Assembly (NCBI RefSeq): GCF_022458985.1
Contig: NC_061789.1
Coordinates: 12,058,175 to 12,122,174 of the forward strand
Length of the DNA: 64,000 bases
Reading direction: 5' to 3'
DNA from: Mugil cephalus
Taxonomy: Eukaryota > Chordata > Actinopteri > Mugiliformes > Mugilidae
The notes beneath the pieces are model-generated. The model made no database searches. It saw only the letters and a list, made by a program, of their open reading frames with translations, and had not been told where the DNA came from. The position numbers were made by a program, and so were the translations under genes. Positions 10,505-37,567 of the stretch are shown here, piece after piece. How positions within the stretch are numbered: the stretch's first letter is position 1; every line of letters begins with the position of its first letter.

Positions 10505-10885
10505 TCCTTCACCTTCCCACCAGTTTATCCTAAAGATGAAGCTCTCCACTTAAAAACATTCATTAACTCACTGCAATTACACTGTGCTCTGATGAAAAAC
10601 TAAAATGAAAATGTCGTTTTGCAAACTCATATAGAACAAACAACATACAGAGCTAATAAGTCAATATAGAGAGAAACTCGTTTATAACTGTCACTGCCAC
10701 TAGAGGTCACTGAAACACGAGTTATTGCATCATAAAAGATGAATCACTGAGGTTGAATGTGTAGACTGAGTTATAATCTAAAAATAGTAACAGAAATCCC
10801 CGTGGACACTTTGGACAGTAACACAACAGAGTTCCTGTAAACCAGCTGATTTGTAACAACAGAATCGTGCTGTAATGACAAATGA
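10505..10885 (-). repeat. Duplicated upstream flank, copy next to the intact gene
   Basis: Partner of 7078-7445, sharing the same ordered blocks with a few small indels. Because both copies lie upstream of a copy of the unknown gene in minus-strand sense, the duplicated segment likely carried promoter and gene together. Confidence 0.8.
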
Positions 10886-11700
10886 TTAAAAAAAAAACTT
10901 TAAAAGTCGCTTTTTAGTTTGAGGTAACTTTAATTCAACTTTCAAACATCAGATCAAGTATTTGATCTATTCAAAACAACCTTCACACAAACACACAGCT
11001 CATCTCTTCACGTCTCTTCATCAGTCATCACACATCACTTTATATGGCACACATCACATTATAATAAACTTATTACTGTTTTATAAATAAGGCACACTGT
11101 GATTCAGGTGGCACAAAATTTATCATATGCAAATGTGGTGAAAACTCAACCTGAGCACTTCTTCAGTGTTTCTCTTTGTGACTGAATGAGCAGCAACCAC
11201 AAAAAAATATATATGTATATATATTTAAAAAATCAATTGGAAAAAAAACCCCCATCTGTGTGGTTATGACTTTGGCAGATGTTCCTGTTAGAATTTAATC
11301 AAATACTTGCTGTTGTAGTTTCTTTGGCTCACAACATGAAGAGATTGTGCTGAAGTGTTTTTGTGGGACTCTTAAGTGACGAGGAAAAACAATAAATCTT
11401 TAGAATGAGGCAAAAAAAACATGTTCTCATTCAGGTGTCGTGATTTGACCTCAGGCCTCTGGTGAGTTCGGTTTAAAAGGCCTCGCGTATGAGCTGAATT
11501 TGACGTGATAAAAACAAGTTAAAATAAACTGAGTGAGACTCATCAAGGCTTAATAGGTTCTTCATAAAGTGCTGATATGTCACTAAAATGTTTGAGTATC
11601 AGTTCAGACTCTCTGCAATTGAACTAAATATTGCACTATTTGTTGCTGTTGCTCCTCGGTTTCCATCATCTGTGATCGTCTTCACATCCGCAGCAGCTCA

Positions 11701-22522
<10,822 letters not shown>

Positions 22523-22571
22523 CCTCCTCTTTCTCCTGCCCCGTCACCTGTGTGGCCTCCGTGTGGTGTTG

Positions 22572-22579
22572 TGACGTCA
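22572..22579. promoter_or_regulatory. Palindromic CRE (TGACGTCA) upstream of wnk4
   Basis: The perfect 8-base cAMP-response element TGACGTCA lies 50 bases above the wnk4 start codon. CREB/ATF factors bind this full palindrome, and functional copies usually sit close to transcription starts. The transcription start itself is not known here, so use by wnk4 is inferred. Confidence 0.5.
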
Positions 22580-25025
22580 CAATAGGAGGATCTGTCGGGG
22601 GGGTCGTGGAGACACAGAGTTCAACAGGCAATCAACAGGTAACTGATTTATTTTGATAGTTTTTACGGATGTGGAACTTCATACGCCTTGAAAATTTAAT
22701 GCGTTAAAGTGTTACAATGAACGAGTTTTTTTTTGTTATTTTTATTAAAATGTTATATAATTCTATTATTTTATCTATTAAAACCATCATTTAAACAATA
22801 GTATTTTGAGTATTTTTTTGTAAAGGCATTTGAGCTCTGTTTTTAATATATTTAAATGATGGTTTACACACTGATTATATATATTTTTTTTCTTTTGTAA
22901 ACTCAGACACTTCAGTTAAAATTGAACAGACGCAGTTTTCTATCAAGTACATTGACGTTGTGATATTAAGTGTTTGTGTCGTACTCACTGTGAGTCTGGC
23001 AGCAGCAGAAACACTGGAACCAGTACGACCACAAAAAACAGCAGCTGACATTTAAAGACTGACGTCTTCTCCTTCTTCCCTTTCTTCTTCTTCTTCTTCT
23101 TCTTCTCCTACTCCTCTGAGAACGCACCAGGTCATTTCTGCGAGGTCTCGAGCTCTATCAGCACAGAACAGGCAGCTCGAGCTGCAGCAAGCCCCGCCCA
23201 CCCGACACCTGTCACCTGCCTGATAGAAACATGACAGACACATGATCTCCTGTCTTTACTTTGCTGAAGATACTGTTGACATTAATAATTATAAAAGTTC
23301 ATAAAAGCCTCCGAGCACACGGACGGCTGCACAAACACATGCATTATTTATCAGAAGGTCTATTTAATGGCAGTCAACTTCGCCCTGCGCTTCGTCCTGT
23401 CAGGCTGGTGTCCCGCTCTCTGATTGGTGGAGACTCATCCTGCAGACAAGCCTCGGGGCTAGAAAGCGCCTCGAAGTTCCGGGATTAAAACATAAACTGA
23501 AAGTTAAAAATGTTCTTTTAGATGTTTAACGTGTATAAAATGTAATTTATTTCAACGACCAACCTAATATTTTTTTCTATAATAAATTATAATAATTATG
23601 AATAATAACGTTGTAGTTTCATATTAAAAAGCTAGAATGTTTCTCGTTTTAAATGCTAATTGCATTATTTTATTGCATAATACATTTACTTATAAGTAGT
23701 AGTAGTTATTATTTTCTATTTTTATAGTAAAATGCACATACTATAATACTTATTTTTGTTATATGTGTCATGTGTTACAAAGTAAAATTTTTTTAGAAAT
23801 AGTTTTTATCGGTAATTTTCGTGTATTTTATTCATGAAGAATGTGTTTCAAGAATAATAATGAAACTGTTATAAAGTGTAATATCTACGTATATCTTCAT
23901 TTATTGTTCAGTGTTGTTTTACAAGTTGTTTCCACTAAAGGGCGCTGTTGGTGCTCTGGTCAGATATTTATCACCTCAACAGCATCACCCTTATTTTTCT
24001 TATTTATTTCTTTTATCAAAGCAGCATGTCAGCCATCTTCTGTTCAAAGTAACACCATCGAATTTAATTTGTCATTTATTAAAAAGAATTCATGCAGACT
24101 AAAGACTGAGATTATTTACTGTATGTATGTATTATGACAGTACGTCACAGAGTCATCTGTTCCTCCTCCTTCTGTCAGCCTGACAGTTTCTTTTTCTTCT
24201 CTGTTCAGGAGCACCAACCGGTGAGTACAGATCATCTCTTCTTTTTTCCCTATTAATGGTTTTATGTTTCTGTGGAGGTGAAACAAGAAGGTGAGAGCGA
24301 TCTGATGGGTCATCATTTAATAACACTGCTCTGTATTTGTCTGGTTGTTTTTAGTTTGTGAGGAAATGCAGAAAAAACAAACAAACAAAAAGAATAAATG
24401 GCATAACTGTATACGTGTGGCAGCGAATATAATCATATAAACCATAGCAACCCAACAAAAAAGAAATAATCAAACACTGATCAAATAATATCGGATCTAT
24501 AATACAGGCATCACATGTCGAACCTAAAACTCCCAAAATACTGCAGTTATCACGTGAAGAAGAACAAGAGTTTCAAAGTACCTGGTATTTCTACTCAAAG
24601 CAAATATAGTTTATCTGAGAAATAATCTTTACTTTTCTTCAGCATCTGATCAACAGTAAATCTGCAGTTTTTAATCTCTGCTTTAGGATTAATCTAGTTC
24701 TCATCTTAATCTGTCCTCTCATCTTCATCCTCTTCGTCATCACCGTCCTTTTGTTCTTATCCTGTCACTATCTCTCTCTGCTGTAATCTGGTCTGTCTTT
24801 GTTTTTCTTCTTTCCACTGATTTCAGTGAGTTTATTTTTATGTTCTCACAAGACTCCAGTGGTTTTAACAAAGATTCTCTTTTTCTTTTTAAAAAAAATT
24901 ATTTTGCTATTTCTCCCGATGTCTCACACTATGTCAGATATTTTAGAATATCCCTCTATAACCGCTTTTTCTTTGTGATTATTGACACCAGCAGCTGAAC
25001 ATGTGACCGTGTCAACGTTCGCGTC
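22580..25025. other. Intergenic region between divergent wnk4 and the LRRC3C-like gene
   Basis: No protein gene is recognised. It is AT-rich around 22680-22930 and 23510-23880, with a short CTT run at 23083-23106. A tiny possible 5' UTR exon at 24209-24220 (GAGCACCAACCG between CTCTGTTCAG and GTGAGTAC) would suit the plus-strand LRRC3C-like gene. The small frames in this interval look like chance. Confidence 0.45.
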
Positions 25026-26423
25026 ATGTCCCACGCTGAGAATCTGCCTCTGGCTTCTTCTTCTTCTTCTTCTGTGGTGGACGTCTCACCACAGCGGATG
25101 CTCTTCTTCCTCCTTCTTCTTCTGATCGTCCGCACCCCGTGTCCCGTGGTGACAGCATCGCCCCCGACAATGGCTCTGTGGCGCCATGGCAACAGAGTGT
25201 CCATCATCAACATCTGCCAACATCTGGAGACGGTGGATGGAGGACTGACGGTCCGCTGCAGTGGGCTCAGACTGAAGCAGGTGCATGTGTGTGATGATAA
25301 TGAGACACATGGTAGTGTTTCCTAACAGGGACTTTCAGTCTATCAATGTTCTTGAGGACTGGAGGTAGCATTTAACTTATTATTGTCAGGTCAGTGTTTG
25401 GTCTTTAGGTTAAAAGGCCAGTGTGATACTTCAGAGCGGAAAACCACAGCGTGTGATTAGCCTAGGTTAGCATAAGTATGGAAAGCAGGGATGTTGGAGT
25501 CCTCACAAAAGCAGGCACAGCACTGACCGCGTATTAGTGTCTCAATGGACCTGCTCAGGTGTGTTTTTTGTGTGCAGGTTCCTCTCGGGCTTTCTAATCG
25601 CACCACTCGTCTGTTTCTGAATAAGAACCTGCTCACCTCTCTGCCGGCTGACTCTTTCTATGATCTGTTCCTCCTCGATGAGCTGGACCTGTCATACAAC
25701 CAGGTACGGAACAAACACTCAGAGTCCAGGCACTCGTTCAGAGTTGGTTCATTCGTCTCTGTCTCTCTCAGCTGTCCTCCCTGGAAGCTGGTTGCTTCAG
25801 CGGGTTGGAGTCATCTCTCAGCTTCCTGGACCTCTCATCCAATCGTCTGTCCACGTTGGACCCGGCGGTCCTCGGCGGGCTTCAGGTTCATGCCAACCTC
25901 ACACACAACCCTTGGCATTGCGACTGCAGGATGCAGGCAAGTCACACCTGTGCAGGTGTGATGATATCAGTGTTGATTTGTGGTTGGTGTTTGTTAGTGA
26001 TTTCCTGTCTGTGTTCAGCTGTCAGTGCCGCAGCTGGTCGTAGACTCGTCGTCTCTGGCTGAAATTGTCTGTCAAACCTCCGACATCTCGAACCCTGGTA
26101 GGCTTTCAGAAGTGACTGAGACGCAACAAAGTTTTGTCTGATTTCTATGCTTTTACATCCTTTTGTCGTCACTCTCTCTGTGTTGTGCTGCAGGAGCTGT
26201 TGGGATTCCATTGGTCTTACTGGTGGAGGACTGGGATCTGTGTCTTTCTGTGAGGAGAACCACGGACATATTGACGCTGACCACCATGTTGCTCTGGTTT
26301 TTGATGCTCATTTGTTACTTCGTCTATTACATCCGTCAGAACAAGCTGTTCGCCCGGCAGCACTGGGATTACCTGAAATTCTTGGAAAACCGTGTTCCTT
26401 TTCCCGACTTTACACCTGCATGA
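25026..26423 (+). CDS. lrrc3c: LRRC3C-like leucine-rich-repeat membrane protein
   Basis: Five coding exons: 25026 (or ATG 25098)-25280, 25578-25703, 25772-25936, 26019-26097 and 26194-26423. From the ATG at 25098 the protein is 260 aa, starting with the signal peptide MLFFLLLLLIVRTPCPVVTA; the upstream ATG would add 24 residues. Next come an LRR N-cap-like stretch (VDGGLTVRCSG), three leucine-rich repeats (TTRLFLNKNLLTSLPADSF, LLDELDLSYNQLSSL, LSFLDLSSNRLSTLDPAVL), an LRR C-cap (NPWHCDC), and one transmembrane helix (TMLLWFLMLICYFVYYI) followed by RQNKLFARQHWDYLKFLENR, a tail typical of the LRRC3 family. Its position beside psmd3 matches LRRC3C in human 17q21. The third intron starts GCAAGT, a GC-AG intron. 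The function of this family is not established. LRRC3 or LRRC3B are excluded mainly by synteny. Confidence 0.88.
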
Positions 26424-26826
26424 AAGACTCCTTGAAGACCTATTAGATTCCTGCAATCTTTCCAAGGACCTATAGTGCTTCTCCAGAACTTTGACAAAGT
26501 CCCCCTGGGATCCTCATCAATAATCTTTTCATTTTAGCCACAGAAACCTCAAACTGTCTCAATGAATTAATGCTTCCTCAAAGTTTCCTAAAGCACCGTC
26601 CACTAATGAAGAAAACCTCTTGTCATCCATCTCTTTCTCTTTCCAGGCTCTGGTTGCCTTGGTAACCCGTCTTGTCCATATATGGCTGAGTGAAATGTGA
26701 AGACACCTCACTTTCTCTTCCTGCGTGGATGAACCCTGATGGCATCCTCAGCAAGCTGCTTCTCCATCCTGTTTCTGTCCTCAGTTTATCTGTATTCAGG
26801 TCATTGTTCAACTTGTTTTCATTCTC

Positions 26827-26832
26827 AATAAA
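26827..26832 (+). terminator. Polyadenylation signal of the LRRC3C-like gene
   Basis: AATAAA lies about 400 bases after the stop codon on the same strand, with a T/G-containing stretch following. It is the first canonical signal after the gene. Confidence 0.5.
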
Positions 26833-27334
26833 GTCTACCCCTGCTGTCTGTCTGACTCCATCTGTCAAATAAAACTCTCTGTAGTTGATTGGGGGGTTCT
26901 TACTGATCTCTACTGAACTAACATATTACACACTGAGACAATTAAACAATGAGATTAGCCGGCATGTTTCTACCGCAGTTAAGAGCAGACAAACACTAAC
27001 TCTACAGACCACCTTTACGTGTTTGTGTTGAAGTGTGGGCGACCAAAGCTTCTCCTGCACTCTTGGAAAATCAAAAGGTTCTGTTGGGGTTGGTTGCAAT
27101 CTGCTGCCTCTCCACTAGATGACGTGTCCACATCTTTTTGTGCTGAATAAATTGCCACAGAAACATGATGAACAGCTTCAAATGAGTAAAGTACTTTGTG
27201 AAAGTGTAAAGTTGTAAAGTGTTTAATCCATAATGGAGGACGTGACAACTTTCAGTTCTGTATAGTCCAACAACATAATGATTTAATCCAAAGACTTGCT
27301 CCTTAGGTTGATTGGTGATTGTTTGTCTCTCTTT

Positions 27335-27440
27335 TAGACTGGCGACCTGTCCAGGGTGTACCCCGCCTCTCGCCCGATGACAGCTGTGATAGAGATAGTC
27401 AGCAACCCCCGCGATCCTAGTGAGGATAAGCGGTTGTGAG
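27335..27440 (+). repeat. Dispersed retroposon-end repeat (ACTGGCGACCTGTCCAGGGT type)
   Basis: The wording ACTGGCGACCTGTCCAGGGT, CCCCGCCTCTCGCCCGATGA, CAGC and GAGGATAAGCGGT is a very abundant fish interspersed repeat that I associate with the 3' end of a LINE/SINE family. No coding capacity remains. Confidence 0.65.
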
Positions 27441-27701
27441 ATTTAACCCAAAATGCCTTAGTTTATTTACTAATACATTAAACGTGAACAGAAAAAAAAC
27501 AAAAACAAATAGAAACATTAAAATATCGATTATACTTATGGCAGTATTAGAACACAATCTTACACATTGCACAATACACTTAATAAATCAATAAATGAAC
27601 ATAATTCGTCTCTTCTGCGGAGAGGCAAAGATCGATCGATCTGTTATCTACTATCTGAGTCTGCGCTCTTGTTTCCGCCATCATTTGCTTCTGTCTGTAG
27701 G

Positions 27702-27719
27702 TTCCCACAATCCTCTGCG
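27702..27719 (+). promoter_or_regulatory. ZNF143/Staf-like site in the psmd3 promoter
   Basis: TTCCCACAATCCTCTGCG agrees at 17 of 18 positions with the Staf/ZNF143 consensus YWCCCRNMATSCMYYRCR as I recall it. It lies 133 bases above the psmd3 ATG. A YY1-like CCGCCATC is 22 bases further upstream. Both are common in housekeeping promoters, fitting a proteasome gene. Occupancy is inferred. Confidence 0.5.
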
Positions 27720-27851
27720 CTCCAAAATAGTTGCCAGTCATTGTGCGGATCAAAAGTAAAGTGAGTGGACGTGACTCTGCAGATTAAACTCCATCATTGA
27801 CCTACCGGAGCTCGTATTCCCTCACTGTTTGCCGTTTGTCTTCCAGACAAC

Positions 27852-33243
<5,392 letters not shown>

Positions 33244-33401
33244 GCCTCTCCGCTGACTTCCTGTGCAGACAGGAAGTGGTTGTGCGTGTTTGTAGACCAG
33301 TTATTCCCCACAATTACCCCCCTCCTCTTTTTGTTTCTCCTGCTGTGATCTTGCAGCTCTGAACGTCACTCTGCTGCTGTTTGTTGTTTCTCTCTGAGAT
33401 A

Positions 33402-33407
33402 AATAAA
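33402..33407 (+). terminator. Polyadenylation signal of psmd3
   Basis: AATAAA lies 159 bases after the psmd3 stop codon, followed by a GT/T-rich stretch (TTTTGTGTTTGTTTGTGTTTTG) typical of downstream cleavage elements. Confidence 0.7.
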
Positions 33408-33409
33408 TT

Positions 33410-34250
33410 CTCTGCCTTTGTTTAAACGGTTTTGTGTTTGTTTGTGTTTTGTTTTAATTAAATTAACAAGAAAACACATTGAAAAGGAAAGAGTAAACCA
33501 AGAGAAAAGTCATGAATATTAATAAAAAAATGGTCAGTAGAAATGAAACTAACTATTAATGAGTCAGATTGATCAGTTTTCCCTTTAATTGATCAGTTTT
33601 CTTTTTAAAATGTCCTACGCTTGGAAGCAGATAGCTGTTAGCTTCATCAGTACGTGAATGGTCAGGATACTGAAAATGTCATAAAAATAACAGATGTATG
33701 ATTCTTTGAGCTCTGCTGCTTCCCGGTGAAGTTATAATGGGGAGCTCTCTGAGGCAAATGCTGCCCCTGGTGGTGCCACAACCCAACTTCTATCAGCAGC
33801 CATCCATTAAGATCTGAGAAGTTTTGCCCTATCGTCATATTGTTATATATACCATTTAAATATGAGACATTCTCCTGTTACAAAAAAATTATTTATCTTA
33901 AATAAATGTTGGTATTTTTAAATATCTTAAATATCTGTGTTTTAGTAACATAAACCATTTAATATAAAAGTTCATGTCATTGTGAATGTGCTACCGTAAT
34001 AGTAAAGGACATCGGTGTGTAGGTAAGTGTCTAAAGCAACCATGCAGCATATTTTAAAATAAAAAAAATCACAGGAATTTACTGTAATTCATTGAAGGGT
34101 GTTATTATTGTGTAATAATGGGAAGTTGATTACAGTAGACATACTGTAAATTCACAGTAAAGTGCTGGCAACTCTGCTTCTATTAGTTTACTGTTAATTT
34201 ACAGGACAGTATGTTACAGTGCAGGTTCACGTAATCAAACTGCTGCTGAT
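33410..34250. other. Intergenic stretch after psmd3
   Basis: AT-rich, with no recognisable gene or RNA. It is followed directly by transposon debris. Confidence 0.45.
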
Positions 34251-34253
34251 TTA

Positions 34254-35010
34254 TTCATACACTACGTTGCCAAATGTATTCACTCACCCATCAAGATAAC
34301 CAAATTCAGGTGTTCCAATCACTTCCATGGGCACGGGTGTATAAAATATATTCATGCAGACTGCTTCTACAAACATTTGTGAAATGATGGGTCACTCTCA
34401 GAAGCTCAGTTCAATCCAGCGTAGTATCGTGATTAATAGGATGCGTCCTGTGCTACAAGTCCAATCATGAAATTTCGTCTCTACTAAATATTCCACAGTC
34501 AACTGTGAGTGGTTTTACAACAATGTGGAAGTGTTTCGGAATGACAGCGACTCAGCCATGAAGTGTCAAGACACGTAAAATGACAGACGTCACCAACTTT
34601 CTGCAGAGTCATGGCTGCAGACCTCCAAGCTTCATGCGGCCTTCAGATTAGCTCAGCGCAGAGAGCTTCATGGAGTCATTTGGACAATCCCGTGATCCCA
34701 ACTTTGTGGGAACAGTTTGGGGATGTTCCATCTCCTTCCTGTGACATCATGACAGTGAACCAGTGCACACAGTAAGGTCCATAAAGACATGGATGAGCAA
34801 GTTTTATGTGACCTGCACAGGGTCCTGACCTCAACCTGATAGAACACCATTGAGATGAATTAGATGAAGACTGCGAGCCAGACCTTCTTGGCCAGCAAGG
34901 ACGGACGCTGATCAAAGCCGTTCACTTTCTCACGCTAACTGCCTCAGAATAGCGGCAACTACTCACTCATCGGTGAACGAGCGGGAGTTACACAACAACT
35001 GAATGTCACT
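34254..35010 (+). mobile_element. Internally deleted Tc1/mariner transposon
   Basis: The left end reads TACACTACGTTGCCAAATGT and ATTCACTCACCCATC, then AGGTGTTCCAATCACTTCCATGG, the wording of a well-known fish Tc1-like element. Parts of the transposase helix-turn-helix region follow (CACTCTCAGAAGCTCAGTTC, TTCCACAGTCAACTGTGAGT). The text then jumps to the carboxy-terminal portion (GGTCCTGACCTCAACCTGATAGAACA, the Asp/Glu-containing PDLNPIE-type motif). The catalytic middle is missing and many substitutions are present, so it is a non-autonomous relic. Confidence 0.75.
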
Positions 35011-35169
35011 GAATGCCACACCACACTGAACTCCCACAGTGCATTGCAGTACATTTACTAGTTGCTGTCGAGTATTTAATTCAAATGCATTTTTATTTTA
35101 GTGTGTTTGAATTTGAAATTTGAATTGATGATGATCTTGTAACATTAAAATAAAATGTATTTCATTTTT

Positions 35170-35505
35170 TGTCGCTCAAAATATACGTCACAACTGCCGA
35201 CATGCGACACCCGCCGGCAGGTCCAGCCCGCTATTAATTGAATTTTTCTACCCCAGGTAAGCTAACCGTGGATAAATCCCTGTTATGTATGCATAAATGC
35301 AATTTCGTTTTCTCTGTAGCTGTTGTTTCATTTCACAAATGCAACACACTATAGGCCTAGCATAGAGGTGAAAACGATATATGCAGTGTTATCTTCATTT
35401 TAGATGTCAAAGGGGTTTTGTGGCTCCCAGTGTTTTCTTTTCTGTGGGAAATGGCTCCAAATGGCTCATTGAGTGTTGAGGGTTGCCGACCCCTGTTCTG
35501 GAGGA
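35170..35505 (-). mobile_element. hAT-type relic end
   Basis: On the minus strand the boundary reads CAGGGGTCGGCAACCCTCAA, a typical hAT terminal sequence, at 35505 and below. The adjoining text (AGGTCCAGCCCGCTATTAATTG, CTACCCCAGGTAAGCTAACCGTGG) is familiar from fish hAT debris. The other terminus was not located. Confidence 0.5.
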
Positions 35506-35509
35506 GCAG

Positions 35510-36600
35510 TAAAAAAATCCCATAAGCAAATACTTACGTATATGTATACAACAGGACATCCAGGTGCTTACTTCAGGTCAGTCCAGTCAGCAGCCTGTTT
35601 CCCAGCAGCCTCGCTGGTCTGAGCTCGTCCAGCTGGAAATGCCTCATGAGCTGTGTGAGTCAGCAAACGAGCTGCAGCCTCGTCCATCCTGAGGCGATGT
35701 TAAGGCTCCGATAAGATTATTTACGGGAACTAACCAAGCCTCTCAAGTATCCTCTCAAAATTATAAGCAACAACCGCTGATCGGGCATAAAATTGCGAGC
35801 GCCTCAGGCTTGTTCCAGCGGATCCCACAGATACTTGATGAGTCTGCCGATATCAGCGAGTATCATAGTGGCGGGGGTGTCTGGTCTGGTCTAGATTAGT
35901 GATACATGTCTAAGTAACATCCACACAAACACCAGGTTCAGAAGTTTCAGAACATTGAATTGTTACAAGATGTTATTAACTCCCTCTCTCGAAACTAGGA
36001 GTTTATTGGAACTGTTAAATCAATCAAATTACATAAATAAATAAAGATAAAAGTTCAAGAGAGATGCTGTGATTTGCAGGAGCTTTAAAATCGGAAACTC
36101 CTTCCTTCTGCCTGAAGGAGGCCGCGCCTGTTCAGAGAGACGGTTTTCCTTCTTTGAGAAATCCTGTGAGAAACCGTGAGTCAGGATGAAGCTCGGCTGT
36201 TTTTACGCTTTACTTCCTGTTGTGATATTGATGTGCAAACACCTAAAACGATTCGTAGCGATGTTTAGGGGTTAATCCTCTGTAATAGGTGTTGCACAAT
36301 GACGGTGATTTGTAGTCTGTCACTTCTTCCTGTTTGAGTCACTCGGATGTGGCGACGTCTAACTCAGTAATAAAAATATTATTGATATTAAATAATTTCA
36401 TGGCTTCCTCCTGCATCACGTTTAATGATGAATGCTTCTTGGCCGAAGTGCAAGTCACAGGATTAACTTCAAAACACGGCGAGCCCTCACTTTTCTCACG
36501 AATTTGATGTTGCCACGTGACGTTACTATGAAATAAAAATCATTGGCAGCTGCTTTAACTCCGCGTCTCCCGTCATCTTGTTTCTGCGTGACTGTAGGGG
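35510..36600. other. Gene-free intergenic stretch
   Basis: No domain-bearing frame, RNA gene or clear repeat family was recognised. It contains scattered stops in all frames and moderate base composition. Confidence 0.4.
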
Positions 36601-36830
36601 GCGCTGCACGGTGTGAGACAACATGCACATGCACACCTAGGGTCGATTAAGAGTCGATTTAGAGTCACCAATCAGCATAACAAGCGTGTCTTTGGAGGTG
36701 GGAGGAAGCCCCCGAGCACCCGGAGGAAACCCACCCAGAAAGGCCCGAGCTGGACTCGAACCCGGACCTTCTCGCTGGGAGGCATCGGCGCTTACCATCC
36801 TTCGGCTGTGATCAAAGTTTCTTCAAATAT
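36600..36830 (-). repeat. SINE-like dispersed repeat
   Basis: GGAGGTGGGAGGAAGC, ACCCGGAGGAAACCCACCC, AGAAAGGCCCGAGCTGGACTCGAACCC and GGACCTTCTCGCTGGGAGGC are the complement-oriented form of the abundant fish repeat whose other orientation reads GTGGTTAGCAC...GGTTCGAATC, seen at 2602-2712. The frame at 36613-36855 is a by-product of this repeat. Confidence 0.65.
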
Positions 36831-37559
36831 CATTTGCGTTGTCGGATTGTTGTGAAATCATTCTGACGCGTGTGTATTATAATGATTGCTCACCTCCTTG
36901 CTTCATTTCTTCTTTTTAAGAAATCCTGGGAAGCAGAACAGTGAGTAGAGGGAAAAAAAAAACCCAAACGCACTGCGTCATCATTGCCTTAAGTGGAATA
37001 ATACCTGATATTTGGTAACCAGTAGGCTCGATTCTCTGACTGTAATTTAGTGTAATATTCTGAGTGATGAGGTCTCCCCTGCTCAGATCTGCTCAGAACG
37101 ATTCGTTTGATGACAAGGGCGATCGGTTAGTTGCAGTTATTCACGAGTGATGCTGCAGCATTTTGGTTTTCAGACTTTTCTGTCGGTGCATTTAAAGTCT
37201 CTCTCCCTGCTATCTGAGGAACAGGAAGCGATGAGGAAGGGGAAGAAGGAACACAGCTTCCTTTCTGCGGATGATGGAAGATTGGAAAACGAACTCAAAA
37301 GAAAGTTGAAACCAATCAGTAATAATAAAAACAGTTTGCTTGGATGTGGCTGCATGTTTCCAGTCACCTCTACAGCTGCGGAGGCGAACTCCAGTCATGT
37401 TTCATACTCATAAATGGCATTTATAGTTATTAATATAATACACAGGTCTCAAACCATACATGCATTTATTTATTTATTATTATTATTTTTTTTTTTTGCA
37501 CAATTAAATAGCCTACACATGTAATTATGCACAATTTCTCAAAGTTTCTAATCTATGTT
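36831..37559. other. Gene-free intergenic stretch
   Basis: The 88-codon plus-strand frame at 37147-37413 has no recognisable domain and no splice or promoter support. Nothing else is seen. Confidence 0.4.
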
Positions 37560-37567
37560 AGTACATG

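Larger units (their letters stand above)
9194..11700. other. Upstream region of the unknown gene and 3' flank of wnk4
   Basis: No protein-coding gene is supported apart from a possible 5' UTR exon (10063-10260). It includes the duplicated flank 10505-10885, which probably contains the promoter of the unknown gene, and towards 11700 the 3' UTR of wnk4, whose stop codon is at 11703-11701. Confidence 0.5.
26424..27700. other. 3' flank of the LRRC3C-like gene and upstream region of psmd3
   Basis: Contains the LRRC3C-like 3' UTR with AATAAA at 26827-26832, a dispersed repeat at 27335-27440, and the approach to the psmd3 promoter. I searched by eye for a gasdermin-like gene, which lies here in mammals, and saw none. 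Confidence 0.5.

Noticed and set aside
26424-27850. A gasdermin gene between the LRRC3C-like gene and psmd3, as in mammals
   Set aside because: No exon with gasdermin-like sequence was found; only UTR, a dispersed repeat and promoter sequence are present.
36613-36855. 80-codon plus-strand frame
   Set aside because: It lies entirely within a SINE-like dispersed repeat.
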